64,000 nucleotides of DNA. Source: an uncultured Planctomycetaceae bacterium. Its GTDB lineage: Bacteria > Planctomycetota > Planctomycetia > Pirellulales > Pirellulaceae. Under the pieces are notes generated by a model, which was given only the letters and a program-made list of their open reading frames with translations, had not been told where the DNA came from and did not search any database. How positions within the stretch are numbered: the stretch's first letter is position 1; each line of letters opens with the position of its first letter. A program made the translations under genes and the position numbers. Location: the NCBI GenBank assembly GCA_903863885.1, contig CAIPEB010000063.1:1-64000 (forward strand), written 5' to 3'. Positions 26,723 through 35,665 of this stretch are shown piece after piece.

Positions 26723-29518
26723 ATGCTCTCCAGCAATGCAGCATCGATCTCGGACGAGGTCAAGCTCTTTTCCCAGAGGTTGCTTGACGAATCACCCGTT
26801 GGCCTGTTCCTGACCGATGCGGAGGGGAACTGCCTGATCGCCAACGAGCGCTGGTCGCAATTGGCAGGGCTCGATTCTCGGGAGATATGCGGCCAAAGCT
26901 GGATGCATGGCATCTGCGACGAGGACCGCAAGGCTTTTTTCCTGCGGTGGCAGGAAGCAGTTCGCACCTCGCGGGAATGGCAACTCGAGTTTGCCGTGCG
27001 TACTCCGCGAGGTCGTACAACCTGGATATTGAGCCTCGGCAAGGCACTCTGTGACGAACAGGGCCGAGTCGCCGGCTATCTGGGGTTTCATGCGGACATC
27101 ACCAACCAGAAGACAGTGGAGGATGGGCTTCGCGCATGTGAGCGACGCTATTCGGAACTTCTTTGCGCGGCGAACGCATACCGGTATTCGGTGGAGATCG
27201 TCAACGGCAAGCCGGCTTCCACGCATCACGGCCCCGGCTGCAGGACGACGACCGGTTATACAGCGGATGAATATCTAACGCGTCCGTTTCTCTGGTTCGA
27301 CATGATCCATCCCGAGGATCGCGAGCGCGTTCAGATGCATATTGACCGGGTGATGCGCAACGAGCCGGTGCCTCCCATCGAGCACCGCATTCTCCACAAG
27401 AGCGGAGTTGTCCGATGGGTGCGGGATACGATTGTCCGCCACAGCGATGAGAACGGCACGCTGATCTGCTACGACGGCCTTGTGGAGGACATCAGCGAGC
27501 GGAAGCGCGCCGAACAGCGGGTGCACTCCGTGCTGGAGTCCGCCCCGGATGCGATGGTGCTGGTCGGCGAGAACGGGCGCATTCTCTTTGCCAATGCCCA
27601 GACCGAAAGGCACTTCGGTTTCCGGCGGCAAGACCTGCTGGATCAGCCCCTGGAGAGCCTGCTGCCAGAGCGATTCCGAGTCGGAAAGCCGCCGGATTTC
27701 GCGGAAAGTTCGAGTGCGACCGCGGTACTGCGGATGAGCGAACAGCCGAACCTGGTCGGGCTCCGCAAGGACGGAACCGAGTTTGCCGCGGAGATGGCGG
27801 TGAACCTGATCGAAGCAGAAGAAGGCACCCTGTTCGTCGCAGCGATCCGCGACGTCAGTCAGCGCAAGCAGATGGAGGAGAGGCTTCGAGCGAACCTCGA
27901 GATTGAATCCGCGTTGGCTTCCATGTTGCGGCTGTGTTCGGAACCTCTGCCGCTCGAGGATTTGCTGGGAAAGACTCTGGAACTGCTGTTTCAATTGCCC
28001 TGGATTCAACTGGAGTCAAAAGGTTCCATCTACCTTGTCGAACGCGACTCGCAGATGCTCGAGATGAAGGCGCAGCGAGGACTGACGGAACGCCTGATGA
28101 ACGGATGCCGGCGAGTACCCATGGGCTGTTGCCTGTGCGGGAGTGCTGCGCAGCAACGGGCCGTCGTCTTTTCGGATTGCGTCGACGAGCGGCACGAGCG
28201 GACTTACCCGGACATGTCGCCGCACGGCCATTACTGCGTGCCGATCATCTCGGAAAACATCCTGCTCGGGGTCATCAACCTGTACATGAACGAAGGGCAT
28301 GTGCGGAACCCGGAGGAGGAGGGCTTTTTGACTGCGGCGGCCGACGTGCTTGCCGCAGCCGTGAAACGGCGCCAGGCCGAAGAAGCCCTGAGAAAGAGCG
28401 AAGAGCGATTTGACCTGGCCATCCGCGGCACCGACGCAGGCATCTGGGACTGGGACTTGAGGAGCAACGAAGTCTATTTTTCGCCGCACTGGAAGAAGAT
28501 GCTTGGATACGAGGCACACGAGATCAGAAATCGCTTCACGGAATGGGAATCCCGACTGCATCCGGACGATCGGGATCGCGCGCTGGAGACCTTCCGTGAT
28601 TATCTCGTGGGAAAATCCGCCGACTATGAATCGGAGCATCGCCTCAGGCACAAGGACGGTTCGTACCGGTGGATTCTCGCCCGCGGCGCTCTTGTGCGGG
28701 ATCGATCGGGAGCCCCCTATCGGATGGTGGGTTCTCACCTGGACATCACGGAGAGGAAACGCACCGAGCGGCTGATGCGGGAAAGGGAGGGGACGCTGAT
28801 CGCCGCACAGCGGATCCAGGAACATCTTCTGCCGCAGTCCGCGCCGTCGGTGCCGGGTTACGAAATTGCCGGATCCGTGCTTCCCGCAGAGTACACGGCG
28901 GGAGACTACTATGACTACCTCACCATGCCCGACGGATCACTGGGCATCGTGGTGGGCGATGTCTGCGGACACGGCTTCAGCTCCGCGTTGCTCACAGCGG
29001 CGGCCAGTGCCCATCTGCGGTCGTTCGTGCTCGAGCATTCAGATATGCGGGAGATCCTGCGGCACGTCAATAATTGCCTTTGCCAGGAAACCGAAGAGGG
29101 CCATTTCGTAACGCTGGTGTTCGTGCAAATCGAGTTGCCGTCGCGCCGCTTGAAGTTCCTGAACCTCGGGCATCCTTCCGGCTTCGTGCTGGGTGCGTCC
29201 GGTGAACTGAAGGCCGTTCTATCCAGCGGTTGCCTTCCCCTGGCAATCCGGCCCGAGATGGACCTTTCCGAAACTGCTCCGATCCGTCTGGAAACCGGCG
29301 ACATCATCCTGCTGGCGACCGACGGAATCGCGGAAGCCCGCTGTGCGGGCGGCGAATTGTTCGGACGCGAGCGGATGCTGAACGCCGTCCGGTCCAATCG
29401 GCACCGGCGGGCAATCGAGATCATCCGCTGCCTCCAGCAGGCGGTGTTCGACTTTACGGGAATGAGCAGGCCCCAGGACGATCTGACCGCGGTGCTGGTC
29501 AAGGTCGAGGCGGATTGA
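26723..29518 (+). CDS. PAS/GAF-regulated PP2C-type phosphatase (RsbU/SpoIIE family)
   Basis: About 931 residues from ATG 26723 (GGGGG 8 bases upstream); a GTG at 26708 is possible. No membrane segment. Order: PAS1 (about 10-125), PAS2 (145-260), PAS3 (265-380), GAF (385-550, with Cys-rich VPMGCCLCGSA), PAS4 (555-685), then a SpoIIE/PP2C domain (about 690-925) containing GDYYDYL, GIVVGDVCGHG with metal-binding Asp residues, and a late RPQDDLTAVLVK. It should dephosphorylate a phosphoserine on a STAS antagonist in response to an intracellular signal. The zinc-ribbon STAS gene ends 197 bases upstream on the same strand and is the natural partner. No anti-sigma kinase gene is nearby. Confidence 0.92.
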   Translation: MLSSNAASISDEVKLFSQRLLDESPVGLFLTDAEGNCLIANERWSQLAGLDSREICGQSWMHGICDEDRKAFFLRWQEAVRTSREWQLEFAVRTPRGRTTWILSLGKALCDEQGRVAGYLGFHADITNQKTVEDGLRACERRYSELLCAANAYRYSVEIVNGKPASTHHGPGCRTTTGYTADEYLTRPFLWFDMIHPEDRERVQMHIDRVMRNEPVPPIEHRILHKSGVVRWVRDTIVRHSDENGTLICYDGLVEDISERKRAEQRVHSVLESAPDAMVLVGENGRILFANAQTERHFGFRRQDLLDQPLESLLPERFRVGKPPDFAESSSATAVLRMSEQPNLVGLRKDGTEFAAEMAVNLIEAEEGTLFVAAIRDVSQRKQMEERLRANLEIESALASMLRLCSEPLPLEDLLGKTLELLFQLPWIQLESKGSIYLVERDSQMLEMKAQRGLTERLMNGCRRVPMGCCLCGSAAQQRAVVFSDCVDERHERTYPDMSPHGHYCVPIISENILLGVINLYMNEGHVRNPEEEGFLTAAADVLAAAVKRRQAEEALRKSEERFDLAIRGTDAGIWDWDLRSNEVYFSPHWKKMLGYEAHEIRNRFTEWESRLHPDDRDRALETFRDYLVGKSADYESEHRLRHKDGSYRWILARGALVRDRSGAPYRMVGSHLDITERKRTERLMREREGTLIAAQRIQEHLLPQSAPSVPGYEIAGSVLPAEYTAGDYYDYLTMPDGSLGIVVGDVCGHGFSSALLTAAASAHLRSFVLEHSDMREILRHVNNCLCQETEEGHFVTLVFVQIELPSRRLKFLNLGHPSGFVLGASGELKAVLSSGCLPLAIRPEMDLSETAPIRLETGDIILLATDGIAEARCAGGELFGRERMLNAVRSNRHRRAIEIIRCLQQAVFDFTGMSRPQDDLTAVLVKVEAD

Positions 29519-29613
29519 GGCGGGCAGCGGCATCCGTGACAGGCGCCGGATTGCCGGACCCTCGCGTCCTTTCGGGGCATTGCGCCGGAACGTCCTGCCG
29601 TTCTTTGCGCTTT

Positions 29614-30627
29614 CTATTTCGCCGGATAGGTGCGCGAGACATTGTTCCGCGTGTTCGTGACGGTGAACGCGCCGCTGCGCTGGACGGTCACTTTGAACAA
29701 CTTCGCCCCGCACGGTTCCGCCGGATTCGCGATGAACTCGGCCGCCGCATTCATGTCGCCTCCCGCAATCGAATAGTGCAACTGCCAGAGATCCTGCAGG
29801 CCCGGAGAGCTTTTCAGAATGTCGAGCGTTTCGGGGGCTCCGCCTTTGCTGGCCCCGTTGTTCATGAGAATCACCTTCGGGCGGAGCGCATGCACCAGGA
29901 ACCTGGCATTCGACACGTTCAGGCCATGGTGGCTCACCATGAACAGGTCCACGCTTCCGATCAGGTTTCGCGGGCATGCCAGGTCGTATTCGACGGTCGA
30001 AAGCAGATCCGCAAGATCCAGCATGCGGAACTTGCCGAACTCGTAGAGCAGCCCGACAGACCCGGCATTTTCGCTGCCGTCCGGCGTGCCGGGGCGACTG
30101 GCTGGAGCAAACGCATTCGGTTCACCGCCGCCGGACAGCGGTTGCGAAATGACCTTGCCTCCCGCGCTGACGACCGTGACCCGGCAGCCCTTGATTGGAA
30201 TGACGTCTCCCGGTTGGACCGACATCCGCTTGCGGCCCGCAATCGCCTTGATGTAGGGATCGTAATAGCGGCTTCGATTGCCCGCATCGTAATTCGGCAT
30301 CGGATCGCCGTGATCGACGAAGACCCTTCCCGGTATGAGCCGATCCACCGATGGCACGTTCCCGCTGTGGTCCGCATCGTAGTGAGTGGCCACGACATAG
30401 TCGAATCTGCTGATCCCTGCCGATCGAGCGGCCTCGACGACCCGCTTAGTGTCTCGGTCATCCTCGGTTGGATATCCCGCATCAACCAGCATCGTTTCCC
30501 CATCCGGCGTCAGCACGATGATCGCCTTCCCGCCCTCGGTATCGACAACGTAGATGTCTAACGTATCGGATGCCCGGATTGCCGACCCGAACGCCAACGC
30601 CGCAGCGAAAATAACATACGTCTTCAT
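29614..30627 (-). CDS. exported metallo-beta-lactamase-fold hydrolase, ComEC-type motif
   Basis: 337 residues with a signal peptide (MKTYVIFAAALAFGSAIRAS). The metal motif is H82-Y-D84-A-D86-H87, the HxDxDH form seen in the ComEC-type branch of the metallo-beta-lactamase fold. Upstream MLVDAGYP and downstream MVSHHG supply further expected elements. Unlike ComEC it has no membrane domains. The C-terminal region after about 275 is beta-rich and may be a separate domain. It converges with the phosphatase gene and stands alone. Its substrate is unknown; a phosphoester such as extracellular nucleic acid is possible by family analogy. Confidence 0.82.
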   Translation of the reverse strand: MKTYVIFAAALAFGSAIRASDTLDIYVVDTEGGKAIIVLTPDGETMLVDAGYPTEDDRDTKRVVEAARSAGISRFDYVVATHYDADHSGNVPSVDRLIPGRVFVDHGDPMPNYDAGNRSRYYDPYIKAIAGRKRMSVQPGDVIPIKGCRVTVVSAGGKVISQPLSGGGEPNAFAPASRPGTPDGSENAGSVGLLYEFGKFRMLDLADLLSTVEYDLACPRNLIGSVDLFMVSHHGLNVSNARFLVHALRPKVILMNNGASKGGAPETLDILKSSPGLQDLWQLHYSIAGGDMNAAAEFIANPAEPCGAKLFKVTVQRSGAFTVTNTRNNVSRTYPAK

Positions 30628-30827
30628 GGCATGTTCCCGAAAAAGCCGCTTGCCTCACACTGTCCGGTCCTCACAAACGAGCGTCAGCATTGCACAAAGC
30701 CGGAGTCGAGTAAAGCAATCCCGACGCCCTTCCCGATCGCCGCGCTGTCTCGGAAATCTCTCGGCCGACTCTCCCGTCGGATCAATCCGGCAATTCGAAC
30801 AAGACAGGTTTGGTAACAAAAGGTAAA

Positions 30828-30943
30828 CGTTCACGGGGTGGGCCCACGTAGCCGCGTCGCTCCGAGACGCGAAGTCCGCGAGTCGCGGAGCGACGCGGCT
30901 CCGCGGTTCGCCACAATCGAAAACCGGCCCAATCCGTGAACGG
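30828..30943. repeat. palindromic dispersed repeat, copy 1
   Basis: Bounded by CGTTCAC and GTGAACG. Inside, AGCCGCGTCGCTCCG pairs perfectly with CGGAGCGACGCGGCT (15 bp), and TTCGCCACAATCGAAAA follows. The same order of motifs is found in copy 2 at 31737-31836, with a shorter central hairpin there. The rest of the gap 30628-31144 holds no gene. Confidence 0.85.
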
Positions 30944-31144
30944 TTGCCAACAAAAGGGTTTGCGTCCGAACAGCAAGATGCGAAAATACCGGTGTGGGGG
31001 TGAGTTGTTCCGCATCGGAACGCAGCCCCCGGTTCATGAGTCGCAGTGCGGCGGTTGAAGTCGGCAGTAATCGTCGACGAAAACGCTGGCGATCTACTGC
31101 CTTCGCGTGTTGCCTCATTCCCTGCAACGGCAAAGGAGATCGCC

Positions 31145-31600
31145 ATGCCAGTAGAAAAGCTCAAACAGTTTCTCGACGACAACAAGATCAAGTACGTGGT
31201 GATCCGGCATTCACTCGCGTACACGGCTCAGCAGATCGCGGCATCCGCTCACATCCCGGGCAAGGACCTGGCCAAAACCGTGATGATCAAGGCGGACGGA
31301 CGGATGGCCATGGTCGTCCTGCCGGCATCTGTGAAAGTGGACCTCGACCACGTCAAGACGGCGATTCATGCCAATTCCGTCTCCGTTGCCAGCGAACGGG
31401 ATTTCAAGGACGCTTTTCCGGGGTGCGAGCTGGGGGCCATGCCTCCGTTCGGCAACCTCTACGGAATGGATGTCTTCGTGCACGAACTTCTGGCAAAGGA
31501 CACCGAGATCGCCTTCAACGCGGGGTCCCACACGGAACTCATCCGCATGGCTTACGACGATTACCAGCGGCTGGTGAGCCCGAAGATGATTTCGTCTTAG
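31145..31600 (+). CDS. YbaK/aminoacyl-tRNA deacylase-family protein
   Basis: 151 residues from ATG 31145, 6 bases after AAAGGAG; the frame is open further upstream but into the repeat-bearing gap. This is the YbaK/ProRS editing-domain fold, which hydrolyses mischarged tRNAs such as Cys- or Ala-tRNA(Pro). Visible family features are a KYVVIRHS segment with TAQQIAASAHIPGKDLAKTVMIK (the lysine of the catalytic site in K-T-V/L), a central VVLPASVKVDLD, and PPFGNLYGM close to a usual PFG turn. Cytosolic. It stands alone between the two copies of the palindromic repeat. Which tRNA it edits cannot be said. Confidence 0.85.
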   Translation: MPVEKLKQFLDDNKIKYVVIRHSLAYTAQQIAASAHIPGKDLAKTVMIKADGRMAMVVLPASVKVDLDHVKTAIHANSVSVASERDFKDAFPGCELGAMPPFGNLYGMDVFVHELLAKDTEIAFNAGSHTELIRMAYDDYQRLVSPKMISS

Positions 31601-31736
31601 CCCTCGGCGGTACTGTTAGGTCGATTCGCTGAGGCGCCGTCACAACGGGGTGGCGGTGCCGATACGCCGCGGGACCGGCGGCGGCACCTTCAATAACCGT
31701 GCTCCGGGTGGCCCCTGCGGCCGGCCTTGTGGCCTG

Positions 31737-31836
31737 CGTAACCGTTCACCCGATGGGCCCGCGTAGCCGCGTCTCTCCGAGACGCGGCTGCGTGGTTCGC
31801 CACAATCGAAAACAGGCCCACCTCGTGAACGGCTAC
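31737..31836. repeat. palindromic dispersed repeat, copy 2
   Basis: Ends are CGTAACCGTTCAC and GTGAACGGCTACG, inverted with one mismatch. The centre is a perfect hairpin AGCCGCGTCTC-TCC-GAGACGCGGCT. The flanks GGGCCCGCGTAGCC and GGTTCGCCACAATCGAAAA are shared with copy 1 (30828-30943). MITE- or REP-like, with no coding capacity. Confidence 0.88.
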
Positions 31837-32293
31837 GTGCCCTGCTGTTACAGTGTCAACCCGACGCCCCCATTCGACTGTAAACTAACATTGACAGTTC
31901 TATATTACAGTGGCTGCGCAGGGGGCGAGCGCGTTAATTAGAGGTGCGTGTTGTCATCGCGTTTCGGGCGAAAACTTCGCTGAATGACACATAGGCGCGG
32001 GCTTTCGGCATAAGTACATTAGGGTACGCAAGACGAGCAAGCCTGTGTCGATTAACAGAAAGATATGCTGCATCGTCATCGGCTAATGCCGAGAACTCTA
32101 ACATCTCGCTGGAATTAGGCATTGCCCGATACTGGCGGCACACAAAGAATCTTCTTGGGTCGAGGGCGGTCAGGTATTATTCAGCGACTGCCGCGTTCTC
32201 AGTGGATTAGCAACGAATCAGATGTACCTTCGCGATACTCGCTGATTTTCCAAGCGACCAGGGATTTCACAGCAAACAACGAGGAGTGTGATA
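31837..32293. other. AT-richer non-coding stretch with inverted repeat
   Basis: Visibly less GC-rich than its surroundings. ACTGTAA (31877-31883) and TTACAGT (31905-31911) form an inverted repeat 21 bases apart. A minus-strand open frame of up to 69 codons (31934-32143) has no ribosome-binding site and no recognisable family; it might be a gene remnant. The last 100 bases should carry the promoter of the 32294 gene but no clear boxes were seen. Confidence 0.45.
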
Positions 32294-32638
32294 ATGGCAA
32301 CGAAGAAATCCGGCAAACCGAAGATCGTCAAAGCCAAAGCGATTCGTGATGCGCTCGCCGCTTATCCCGGCGAACAGCCGAAGGACATTGCACTGCGGTT
32401 GACCGCTGAAGGCTTGAAAGTCACGGCTCAAGAGGTCAGCAATGTAAAGTCGCAGATCAAGCGGGCGGCCGAAGGGCGAGGTTCGATGCCAAGGCCCGGA
32501 GCGACTGGCGAGGGCGCCGTGTCGGAGGACATGGTATCCGTCAAGAATCTGAAGAAGGTCAAGGCTCTGGCCTGCGAGCTGGGCGGCATCGCGCAATTGA
32601 GGCGCACCCTGGAAACGCTCGAGAAACTGATGATCTGA
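32294..32638 (+). CDS. small basic protein, possible helix-turn-helix DNA binder
   Basis: 114 residues from ATG 32294, 7 bases after GAGGAG; an upstream GTG at 32288 would overlap less well with that site. The first 18 residues are Lys-rich (KKSGKPKIVKAKAIRD). Residues 20-60 contain helices spaced like a winged helix or small HTH (PKDIALRLTAEGLKVTAQEVSNVKSQIKRA, given here only as location). The C-terminus (80-114) is a helical segment with leucine spacing. This suggests a nucleoid-associated or regulatory DNA-binding protein, but no family is recognised. Stands alone, 27 bases before the serine hydrolase gene on the same strand. Confidence 0.72.
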   Translation: MATKKSGKPKIVKAKAIRDALAAYPGEQPKDIALRLTAEGLKVTAQEVSNVKSQIKRAAEGRGSMPRPGATGEGAVSEDMVSVKNLKKVKALACELGGIAQLRRTLETLEKLMI

Positions 32639-32665
32639 CCGTTCTGAAGTTCGATCGAAGTTCCG

Positions 32666-34060
32666 ATGCCGGGGTGCAGTGTGTCGATCAGCTCCAGCGG
32701 AAGTCCGTGCGGGCGTCGTTCATCAGCGGCGCCCGATACCGTCGCAATAACGCGTCGGTCTCTGCTGAAATCCGCGGCGGCGGGCGCAGCCGCGCTCTGG
32801 TGCGACGGTGCCCCCCGATTCGCAACGGCGGACGACTCACCGCCGGTGACGGGTCTGCCGAACGGGGACCTCGCGCCTTTCGACAGGCTGATGACGTCGT
32901 TCCTGAAAGAGAATCACGTCCCCGGGGCGTCGCTCGCGGTGGCTCGGCACGGGAAGCTCGTCTATGCGCGCGGGTTCGGGTTCGCCGACGTCGAGCGCGG
33001 GGAAGCGGTTCAGCCGGGCGCGTTGTTTCGTATTGCGAGCGTTTCAAAGCCGCTCACAGCCGTCGCGGTGCTGCAACTTGTCGAAAGAGGAAAGCTGGGA
33101 CTTGATGATCCGGTAACCAGCCGCATGAAGGTGTCCCGCCCCGCCTTCGCCGATGCCAGGTTCGATCCGCGATGGGAGCAGGTCACGATCCGGCACTGCC
33201 TCCAGCATACGGGCGGTTGGGATCGCGCTGCGTCGTTTGATCCGATTGGGAGGCCGTGGCAGATCGCCCGGACACTCGGAATCCAACCGCCGGTGAATCC
33301 CGATCAGATCGTCCAGTACATGCTGGGGTGTCCGCTGGACTTTGATCCCGGTCAGCGGTTCGCGTATTCAAATTTCGGATACGTCGTGCTGGGCCGCATC
33401 ATCGAAGCCGTTTCCGGACTGCCTTACGAATCGCAGATCATGAAGGAGGTGCTCGCCCCGATCGGCGTCAGCGAGGCCCGCCTCGGGCGCGCGCTGCTGG
33501 AGCATCGTGCGGACAAGGAGGTGCGATACTACGATTCCAGGCATCGCATGGGTCCGGCCTTGTACCCGCCGCGCTTGGGCGAAGAAGTGCCGCTGCCTTA
33601 CGGCGCCGAGAACCTGGAGGCATTCGAGGCGCACGGAGGGTGGATCGCTTCGGCCCCGGAACTCGTGCGATTCGCAGGCGCCTTCGACGATCCTGATAAA
33701 TCCCCGCTGCTCAAGGCGGAGTCTATTTCGCGGATGTGTGCTCGACCTGACGGCGCGGCCGGTACGGAAGCCGGCGGAAATCCGAAGGACGTTTACTACG
33801 GATGCGGCTGGATGGTGAGGCACGTCGGCAGTGCGGGCAAAGTCAATCTCTGGCACACGGGCCTCATTGCCGGTACGGAGGCCCTGCTTGTCCGCCGCTG
33901 GGATGGCCTCGATTGGGCAGTCCTTTTCAATACGGCGGACGACAGTTCGGGAAAGTCGCTCGCCGGATTGATCGACGGGCGTATTCACGAGGCGGCCGGC
34001 CAGGTAAAGGTCTGGCCGGACACAGATCAGTTCCCGGAATTCATCAAGCCGCGAGCGTAA
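32666..34060 (+). CDS. exported serine hydrolase, class C beta-lactamase fold (Tat signal)
   Basis: 464 residues. The N-terminus carries a twin-arginine motif TRRSLLKS near residue 29 followed by AAAGAAALW, so it is probably Tat-exported; the 28 residues before it make the start uncertain. The beta-lactamase/penicillin-binding fold is shown by S125-V-S-K128 (nucleophile and base), Y234-S-N and a C-terminal LWHTGLIAGTEALL that corresponds to the KTG/HTG box. Family members include esterases, D-aminopeptidases and transpeptidase-like enzymes; there is no reason to call it a true beta-lactamase. It follows the small basic protein by 27 bases. Confidence 0.87.
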   Translation: MPGCSVSISSSGSPCGRRSSAAPDTVAITRRSLLKSAAAGAAALWCDGAPRFATADDSPPVTGLPNGDLAPFDRLMTSFLKENHVPGASLAVARHGKLVYARGFGFADVERGEAVQPGALFRIASVSKPLTAVAVLQLVERGKLGLDDPVTSRMKVSRPAFADARFDPRWEQVTIRHCLQHTGGWDRAASFDPIGRPWQIARTLGIQPPVNPDQIVQYMLGCPLDFDPGQRFAYSNFGYVVLGRIIEAVSGLPYESQIMKEVLAPIGVSEARLGRALLEHRADKEVRYYDSRHRMGPALYPPRLGEEVPLPYGAENLEAFEAHGGWIASAPELVRFAGAFDDPDKSPLLKAESISRMCARPDGAAGTEAGGNPKDVYYGCGWMVRHVGSAGKVNLWHTGLIAGTEALLVRRWDGLDWAVLFNTADDSSGKSLAGLIDGRIHEAAGQVKVWPDTDQFPEFIKPRA

Positions 34061-34165
34061 CCTGCGCGCGGTGTCGCGGCCCGATCGTCCCTGGACGGGA
34101 ATCGCCTTTTCTGCCACGATGGCTCGCGTCATCGGGAACATCGAAGAAAGGAATCGAACCGATCT

Positions 34166-34426
34166 ATGGCCAAGAGAACCAAGTATCAGGAAAAAGCGAT
34201 CCGGAACTACTACCAGAACCGCGAAGCGATCGCGATTCAGCGACTGCAGGAGCTGGTCACGGAGTTGTATCTGACCGAGGGCAAGCAGCGGGAGAGGCAT
34301 TGGAAGAGCCTGGCAACACATCTCGCAGCGCTCGGCGTCAAGCAGGACCAGATCGACCACCTGGTGAAGCAGAACAACCCGGAACTCGTCGCGAATCTGA
34401 TCAAGACACTCGAACCGAAGCAATGA
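34166..34426 (+). CDS. 86-residue hypothetical helical protein, coupled to Fe-ADH
   Basis: Small, charged, predicted all-helical: MAKRTKYQEKAIRNYYQN start, then an amphipathic helix through EAIAIQRLQELVTELYL and two more helices. No signal or membrane segment. Its stop overlaps the start of the iron-dependent alcohol dehydrogenase gene (ATGA, 34423-34426), so translation is probably coupled. GAAAGGAA lies upstream of the start. No family was recognised. The coupling suggests a shared role or simple co-expression with the dehydrogenase. Confidence 0.72.
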   Translation: MAKRTKYQEKAIRNYYQNREAIAIQRLQELVTELYLTEGKQRERHWKSLATHLAALGVKQDQIDHLVKQNNPELVANLIKTLEPKQ

Positions 34427-35637
34427 CGGCGATGCGTACTGCCTGGTCATTTCGTTCGCCGGCTCAATTGACCGTCGGTCCCGGTGCCGTGATTCAGCTT
34501 GGCCCATGGTTGACGCAGCGCGAATCGCGCCGTGCGATGCTGATCAGCGATACGAATCTGACGGCGACCGGTCTCACCCGGGTTCTGCACGACGTGATCA
34601 TCAAGGCCGGCGGCTGCGTGGGGCTGTTCAACGCGGGCGAGCCCGAGCCTTCCATCGAACTGGCTCAGAAGGCGATTGCGTTCGGCCGCGACTTCCGACC
34701 CGATGCCGTGATCGGGCTCGGCGGCGGAAGCAATATGGACCTGGCAAAAGCCGCGGCGACCGTGCTGACCCACGGAGGCCGGACTTCCGATTACCTGGGG
34801 TTCGATCAGGTGCCCGGCCCTCTGTTGAATCTGGTCTGCGTGCCCACCACCGCGGGAACGGGCAGTGAGGTGTCTCACGCCGCCGTGCTGACGGATACGG
34901 CGAGTCAAACGAAGGTCAGCATCGTCAGTCATCACCTGCGTCCGGCCCTGGCGCTCGTTGATCCGGATCTCGTGATCACCTGCCCCGAGAGCCTGCGGGC
35001 CGACGCCGGGATGGATGCGCTCAGCCATGCGATCGAAGCCTTCACAGCAACCGACTACGACCGGCTGGATGTGCCGGCCGGCGAAGCGTTTCCTTACGAG
35101 GGACGGAACCCGCTGGGCGACTGCATCGCCGAGAAGGCTATTTCGCTGATTCATCAGCATCTCGTGCGCGCCGTGAACGATCCGGACGATGCCGAATCGC
35201 GTTCCGCGATGTGCCTCGCGGCAACCCTGGCGGGCCTGGCCTTTTCCAATTGCGGCGTGGCTCTCGTGCACGCGCTGGAATACCCGCTGGGATGCGCACT
35301 GCAGGGTACGCACGGCGCACGCAATGCAATCCTGCTGCCGCATGTCATGCGGTTCAACCTGCCGGAGCGGATCAGCGCAACGGCGCGTCTGGCAGCCCTC
35401 ATGGGAGAGGATGTGCAAGGCCTGACCGAGGAGCAGGCCGCGGAACGGGCAGTCGAAGCCGTCTCCTCGCTCCGCGAACGGGTTGGCATTCCCGGCCGCA
35501 TCCGCGATCTGGGCGGCCGCCGCGATCAGTTGCCGCTGCTGGCTGAAAAGACATTTGCCATCAAGCGTCTTTTGAAGGTGAACCCGCGCGGCGCCTCGTA
35601 CGACGACTTGCTCCGGATACTCGAGAACGCATTCTGA
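34423..35637 (+). CDS. iron-containing alcohol dehydrogenase (group III)
   Basis: 404 residues; starts at the ATGA overlap, with ATG 34432 as alternative. It oxidises an alcohol or reduces an aldehyde with NAD(P). Nucleotide motif GGGSNMDLAKAAA (about 97-109) and PTTAGTGSEVSHAAVL are typical. Metal ligands are retained: Asp and His in DAGMDALSHAIEA, His in LVHALEYPLG and His in THGARNA. The second His of the usual AHPLG box is replaced by Tyr (EYPLG). Length is normal. It is translationally coupled to the 86-residue protein. The natural substrate is unknown. Confidence 0.92.
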   Translation: MTAMRTAWSFRSPAQLTVGPGAVIQLGPWLTQRESRRAMLISDTNLTATGLTRVLHDVIIKAGGCVGLFNAGEPEPSIELAQKAIAFGRDFRPDAVIGLGGGSNMDLAKAAATVLTHGGRTSDYLGFDQVPGPLLNLVCVPTTAGTGSEVSHAAVLTDTASQTKVSIVSHHLRPALALVDPDLVITCPESLRADAGMDALSHAIEAFTATDYDRLDVPAGEAFPYEGRNPLGDCIAEKAISLIHQHLVRAVNDPDDAESRSAMCLAATLAGLAFSNCGVALVHALEYPLGCALQGTHGARNAILLPHVMRFNLPERISATARLAALMGEDVQGLTEEQAAERAVEAVSSLRERVGIPGRIRDLGGRRDQLPLLAEKTFAIKRLLKVNPRGASYDDLLRILENAF

Positions 35638-35665
35638 CATCCGGCGCATACCGGAAGGATCCACC

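Noticed and set aside
31891-31906. Sigma-70 promoter (TTGACA / TATATT)
   Set aside because: The boxes are separated by only 4 bases, far from the 16-18 needed.
32666-34060. Beta-lactamase resistance gene
   Set aside because: SxxK and YxN motifs define the wider serine-hydrolase fold, which is mostly esterases and peptidases in these bacteria.
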